NCBI GenBank assembly: GCA_947652325.1 | Contig: CANTCQ010000002.1 | Coordinates: 1-64,000 of the forward strand | DNA from: an uncultured Mycoplasmatota bacterium | GTDB taxonomy: Bacteria > Bacillota_I > Bacilli_A > RF39 > UBA660 | DNA length: 64,000 nt | Direction: 5' to 3' | In this document: positions 59,802 to 64,000 of the stretch, one piece after another | How the letters are laid out: every line of letters starts with the position of its first letter | Numbering within the stretch: position 1 is the first letter of the stretch | Notes under the pieces: generated by a model | What the model was told of the DNA's origin: nothing | Seen by the model: only the letters and a program-made list of their open reading frames with translations | The model's database searches: none | Position numbers and translations under genes: made by a program

Positions 59802-60370
59802 TTGCATTCGATAGTAATTGTATGTATGCTTGTTTTAGGAATACTTGTTGGTGAAATAACCATTCAAGATAATCAAATCATATTAAACACAGAAAAAGAA
59901 AATATTACGCTTATCATAACAGATACAACTTTGTATTTGGAAGCAGATGGAAAACTGATAAAAGAAGAATTAGAAGACCCTTATGTTTTCCAAATACAAG
60001 AACTTTTGCATAATTATTCTAAATTTGCAATTATTGGTCATATAGAAGTAGGTTTTGGATTTTTAGTATTATGCCTGGTTCTCATCTGTATTTTATTAAA
60101 ACATCTAGAAAGTTTATTTCAAAGTATTCATAATAGAGATACGTCCTTTACATTGAAACGTTAACTATATAAATAAGATAGCTTATTTTATGATATTTGT
60201 AACTCTATATCCAAATATTATGGGAGCACTTTTTGAAGTATTTTTTTAAATGGATTTGAATAATGGTTTTAAATTTTTTAGTTTAATTAAATTTTTATTT
60301 CTTTTTAGCATTGCTTATATTTTTCAATATAGCTATGGAATCCAAATGGATTCGAAAGGAATTATGGATG
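59802..60370 (+). pseudogene. decayed DUF2975-like membrane protein
   Basis: MHSIVIVCMLVLGILVGEIT...LKHLESLFQSIHNRDTSFTLKR* followed by further TM coding sequence in broken frames (FMIFVTLYPNIMGALFEVFF*). Confidence 0.45.
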
Positions 60371-60670
60371 GACAAGAATAGTGAAAAGATGGTAACCCAA
60401 TTACTAGAAAAACAAAATACAAAAAAGAAGAATGTGAACAAATCGTAGAGATTTTAAATAATCATTTTAGTATCAAAAATAAAGACAAAATCATCCTTGT
60501 TTATTAACTTTAATATTGCAAAATTAGAAACAAACACGTTATATAATACTTGTATGGAAATTATATTAAAAAATAAATTTTAGTAGTAATCAAGAAGTGG
60601 TTAACTTTTTTATTTAATAAAAGTTTGTAGAAAATAAGTCAAACAAAAACCGCATTTCTGCGATAATAGT

Positions 60671-61519
60671 TTATTTCTTTAATATTCTTGAGAAACCAGT
60701 ATTAATATCTGGTTCTTCATTAATAAAATAATTTTTTTCAATATAGGTCTGTTGTTGTTTTTCTTGCTCTGATGGAATTTCTGTTCTTTTAGATGTACTA
60801 CTAATTATATCTTTAGTTTTCTTCTTTCTCTTTGCATGACTTTCTTCTTTTTGAAAATCTCTATGGTTATTATAATTAGGTAAATTATCCCAATCAATAT
60901 CGGATTTTGAAATTTGATTTAATTCTGTATATTCAAATTTATCTAATTTTCCTGGAAAACAAAATGTTTGTTGTTCTAATGTGGAACAAATTACTCTTGG
61001 CATTCTAAATTTTTGATTAAACTTAATGTTTACTTTCTCATTATTTCTTATTACTCTTGGCCTATCTGTAAAAATGTGAAAACTAAATCCAGAAGTATTT
61101 GGTCCTCTTTTTCTAGAAGCTCTAATATTTAATATGTTATGGATAGTTTGATATAAGTTTTTTGTAATCAAACACATAAGTCCTAAACTACTTGACACTC
61201 CAAGACTTATCAAAAACATATTAGTAATAAGTGAGCAGGTTGCAATACTTCCTGCCAAAAATAAAGCTTCAAGTATTGCACGTAATCCAGATACTATAGC
61301 TTTATATATATTAGTCATTTCATAAGCATCTGCATCAAAATACTCTTGTATCATTCTGTTACGAATAGCTTCCAAATCTTCAATTGTGTATGGTGCAGTA
61401 TAGTATTCGTCTGAAGCAGTTTTTACAATAATTTGTGCATCTTTCCCTTGCGCATCCTTTATTCTATAATCTGTGATGAATGTTTCATTATCATTAAAAT
61501 TATGTGAAATAGATTTCAT
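60671..61519 (-). CDS. hypothetical protein with central TM pair
   Basis: 282-aa ORF; hydrophobic AILEALFLAGSIATCSLITNMFLISLGVSSSLGLMCLI. Confidence 0.5.
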   Translation of the reverse strand: MKSISHNFNDNETFITDYRIKDAQGKDAQIIVKTASDEYYTAPYTIEDLEAIRNRMIQEYFDADAYEMTNIYKAIVSGLRAILEALFLAGSIATCSLITNMFLISLGVSSSLGLMCLITKNLYQTIHNILNIRASRKRGPNTSGFSFHIFTDRPRVIRNNEKVNIKFNQKFRMPRVICSTLEQQTFCFPGKLDKFEYTELNQISKSDIDWDNLPNYNNHRDFQKEESHAKRKKKTKDIISSTSKRTEIPSEQEKQQQTYIEKNYFINEEPDINTGFSRILKK

Positions 61520-61804
61520 AAATTTCCCCCACTTTTTCTTAAATATTGATTGTTATTCTAACATATAAGTTTTTTTTTTCAATTTTTTCATACACAACCA
61601 AAGACAGAAATAAAATTTACATTATTTCCAAAAGAATTTGGTAGAAAAAATGAAAAAAATTACAATGAAATGAGAAAGGAGAAGAAGATGACATTAGAAG
61701 AAAAAATAGTAAATCTTGATAAAAGTAGATTTGTTTTTTGTTATAATGAAAAAAATGGAACTTTTTTGCTTATCTTAACGACTAATAAAGTGAGGTGAAT
61801 AAAA

Positions 61805-62326
61805 TTGGCCAAAAAAGAAACCTTAAAAGAATTTGAAAAAGTTTACAATGCAACTTATAACGACATCACAAAATATGTTGTATGCCATTGTAAAAATATA
61901 ACGGATGTAGAAGATATCTTACAAAACATTTATTGTAGCGTTTACAATATTCTATTAAAGGAAAAAATGATTACAAAAGAGTATATGTTAGGGATTGCTA
62001 AACATAAAATAAAAGATTATTATCGTTTTTGTTATAATGAAAAATGGATGACTCTTTTTTTCAATAAAGAAGAGCAGGAATACAATTATCCTTCTTCTAT
62101 AAATATTGAAAAAAGTATTACTTTAAAACTAGATACCGAATTGGTCTGGAATTTTTTAAAAAGGAAAAAAGTGATTATATTTCAAATTTTTTATCTTTAT
62201 TATGTTTTGGAATTGACCATCAAAGAGATTGCATCTTTACTTCATCTAACCGAATCCAATGTAAAACATTATTTATACCGAACACTTCATGAGTTACAAG
62301 AAATAGTAAAAAAGGAGGAAATCTAA
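61805..62326 (+). CDS. RNA polymerase sigma factor, ECF-like
   Basis: region 2 YNDITKYVVCHCKNITDVEDILQNIYCSVY and region 4 VLELTIKEIASLLHLTESNVKHYLYRTLHELQ. Confidence 0.82.
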   Translation: MAKKETLKEFEKVYNATYNDITKYVVCHCKNITDVEDILQNIYCSVYNILLKEKMITKEYMLGIAKHKIKDYYRFCYNEKWMTLFFNKEEQEYNYPSSINIEKSITLKLDTELVWNFLKRKKVIIFQIFYLYYVLELTIKEIASLLHLTESNVKHYLYRTLHELQEIVKKEEI

Positions 62327-62970
62327 TGGCAAATAAAAATACGTTAAAACAAATTTTAGAAGAGAAAATAAATAAAGAAACTATATATAAGAAAGTAATA
62401 AAGAAGCAGGAAAAAAAGCCAAGAAGAATCGAAAAATGGATTTTGATACCTATCTGTATGATAACATTGTGTCTTTTCATCGAAAAAAAAGAAACAAAGT
62501 ACCAAGCAAATGAAAATAATAATGGAATAGAAAAAACGGAAAAAGAGGAAAACTATACAAATTCCAATGGCAAAACATATTCCCTACAGGAAGATACTAT
62601 ATACATTCCTAAAGAATCCAATGAAAATATGATTCTTCCTTTTAAAATACAACTTCCTAAAAATTTAGTCGAAAAGAAAAACCTAATACTATATCTGCAA
62701 GAAGAAATTTATGCTTATCAAAAAATTTATGAAAATGATAGCCAAAGCCAAAGTATCGTAATCACTATATTTCTAGACAAAATAAAAAAAGCAGAAGGAA
62801 AAACAGAAGTGATACAAAATAGAGAATATAGAATTCATAAATCTTCTGGTAGTGCAAATCGGTCTATAGTACAATGGGATTATAAAGAACAGACAATAAG
62901 CATGGAAATTACAAATTTCAAAGAAGAAGAAATAATAAAAATTTTAAAAACGATAGGAGAAGAAAAATGA
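62326..62970 (+). CDS. putative anti-sigma / membrane protein
   Basis: single TM (WILIPICMITLCLFI), directly coupled to sigma gene. Confidence 0.55.
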   Translation: MANKNTLKQILEEKINKETIYKKVIKKQEKKPRRIEKWILIPICMITLCLFIEKKETKYQANENNNGIEKTEKEENYTNSNGKTYSLQEDTIYIPKESNENMILPFKIQLPKNLVEKKNLILYLQEEIYAYQKIYENDSQSQSIVITIFLDKIKKAEGKTEVIQNREYRIHKSSGSANRSIVQWDYKEQTISMEITNFKEEEIIKILKTIGEEK

Positions 62971-63461
62971 AAAAAATAGGGATAACGGTAGGAATTATAA
63001 TTTTATTAATTCTTTTCTTTCCCATTCGCTATGCTTACAAAGATGGAGGCTCTATTCGTTATAAAGCATTTTTATATGAAGTCACAAAACACCACAAAAC
63101 CATTCCTTGCAATAGCGCTACACCTAAATACCAAACAGGCATAACAATAAAGGTGTTAAATAAAACCATTTATGAGAAAATCACCAATCCATCTATAGAG
63201 GAAGAAATTAAAAAAGAAGAACCAAAAGAAAAAATGTTAAGACTTGATAATGAGTTATATTATGATACGGGAATGATTGTAACAGAAGGAAGATGCGGAG
63301 TAGGGATAGAAGAAATAAAAAAGTTTGTGCCCAAAACAGAAATACCTACTCATAACGAAGAAATAAATTTTATAGGAGGAATAAAATACCAAAGAATAAC
63401 AGATACAAGAGTCGATGTCTTAATAATAGAAGCATGGCATCAATTTGAAAAAAAAGAGTAG
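62967..63461 (+). CDS. membrane-anchored hypothetical protein
   Basis: N-terminal TM, overlaps preceding ORF by 4 nt. Confidence 0.55.
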   Translation: MKKIGITVGIIILLILFFPIRYAYKDGGSIRYKAFLYEVTKHHKTIPCNSATPKYQTGITIKVLNKTIYEKITNPSIEEEIKKEEPKEKMLRLDNELYYDTGMIVTEGRCGVGIEEIKKFVPKTEIPTHNEEINFIGGIKYQRITDTRVDVLIIEAWHQFEKKE

Positions 63462-63476
63462 AAAAGAGGAAGAGAA

Positions 63477-64000
63477 ATGAATAATAAAATAAAAACGATA
63501 CTCACAGGCATAATAGCGATTCTCTTACTTGTGGCAATTACATATAAAGAAAAAATAGTAAAAAACGAATACCAAAATACAGATTTAAACATTGTTTTAT
63601 CTTTAGAAGATGAAATAAATAAGAATAGTGTATGGTGTGGAACATTCAACTTAATTTGGAATGATTTAAAAAAAGATTTAGTAAAACAAGATATCGTATT
63701 TTCACCTCAACTGGAAATGGTGAAACATTTAAACAAAGGAACTTTTACCGAAAAGGAGTTGAAAGAAAAAGATTATTATAAGGTAATAGGGAAACCTACT
63801 TTTGCCTTAAAAAAACAAATAGAAGAAGAGATACAAAGAAAATTTAAGGAAAAAAGTGATATTTTAGAGGATTTTGAATGGCAAGAAGAAGGGAATGAAG
63901 ATTATTTTTTATATGCCATGCTAAAAAAAGAATTTCATTTTAAAAAGAAATTTACACAATTAGAAAACAGTACCTTTAAAAATTACCAAAACATTGCTTA
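63477..64000 (+). CDS. truncated membrane-anchored hypothetical protein (runs off window)
   Basis: MNNKIKTILTGIIAILLLVAITYKEKIVKNEYQNTDLNIVLSLEDEINKNSVWCGTFNLIWNDLKKDL... open to the window end. Confidence 0.55.
   Translation, partial: MNNKIKTILTGIIAILLLVAITYKEKIVKNEYQNTDLNIVLSLEDEINKNSVWCGTFNLIWNDLKKDLVKQDIVFSPQLEMVKHLNKGTFTEKELKEKDYYKVIGKPTFALKKQIEEEIQRKFKEKSDILEDFEWQEEGNEDYFLYAMLKKEFHFKKKFTQLENSTFKNYQNIA

Noticed and set aside
1-64000. CRISPR arrays, tRNA/rRNA genes, intact IS elements or prophage
   Set aside because: No regularly spaced direct repeats, no recognisable tRNA/rRNA sequence, and no transposase, integrase or phage structural protein in the ORF set.

Overview
AT-rich, low-GC Firmicute-type chromosome segment read with the standard bacterial code. 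It carries spore-germination genes (gerA-type A-C-B operon, minus strand), so the host is probably a spore-former. Housekeeping loci: infC-rpmI-rplT with an attenuator-like leader, a SUF operon (sufC, short sufB/D-like, sufS, sufU), htpG behind a CIRCE-like operator, an RlmD/RumA-type rRNA methyltransferase, ogt, ABC exporters, a ZIP transporter, and GH16 and DUF4038-type glycosidases. Accessory loci: a VWA + giant J-domain protein pair, a DUF262/DUF1524 (GmrSD-like) protein next to a helix-hairpin-helix-like protein, a HipA-like kinase broken into two frames, a decayed zeta-toxin-like gene beside a possible ART-like ORF, and decayed XRE/DUF2975 genes. The most notable signals are: (1) a G10 tract between -35-like and -10 motifs upstream of an ABC exporter (candidate phase-variable promoter), with a similar T11 spacer elsewhere; (2) the VWA + 1038-aa J-domain module with two tandem branched inverted-repeat structures upstream; (3) a leader peptide and GGCATAA/TTATGCC/GGCATAA switch before an ABC-F gene; (4) an A_AAA_AAG slippery site exactly joining two HipA-like kinase frames; (5) a CIRCE-like operator on htpG; (6) an L20 protein with an extra C-terminal SAP/Rho-N-like domain and an infC gene that appears to start at ATA. 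No tRNA, rRNA, CRISPR array or intact transposase was recognised. All family names come from reading motifs by eye; no database search was run.
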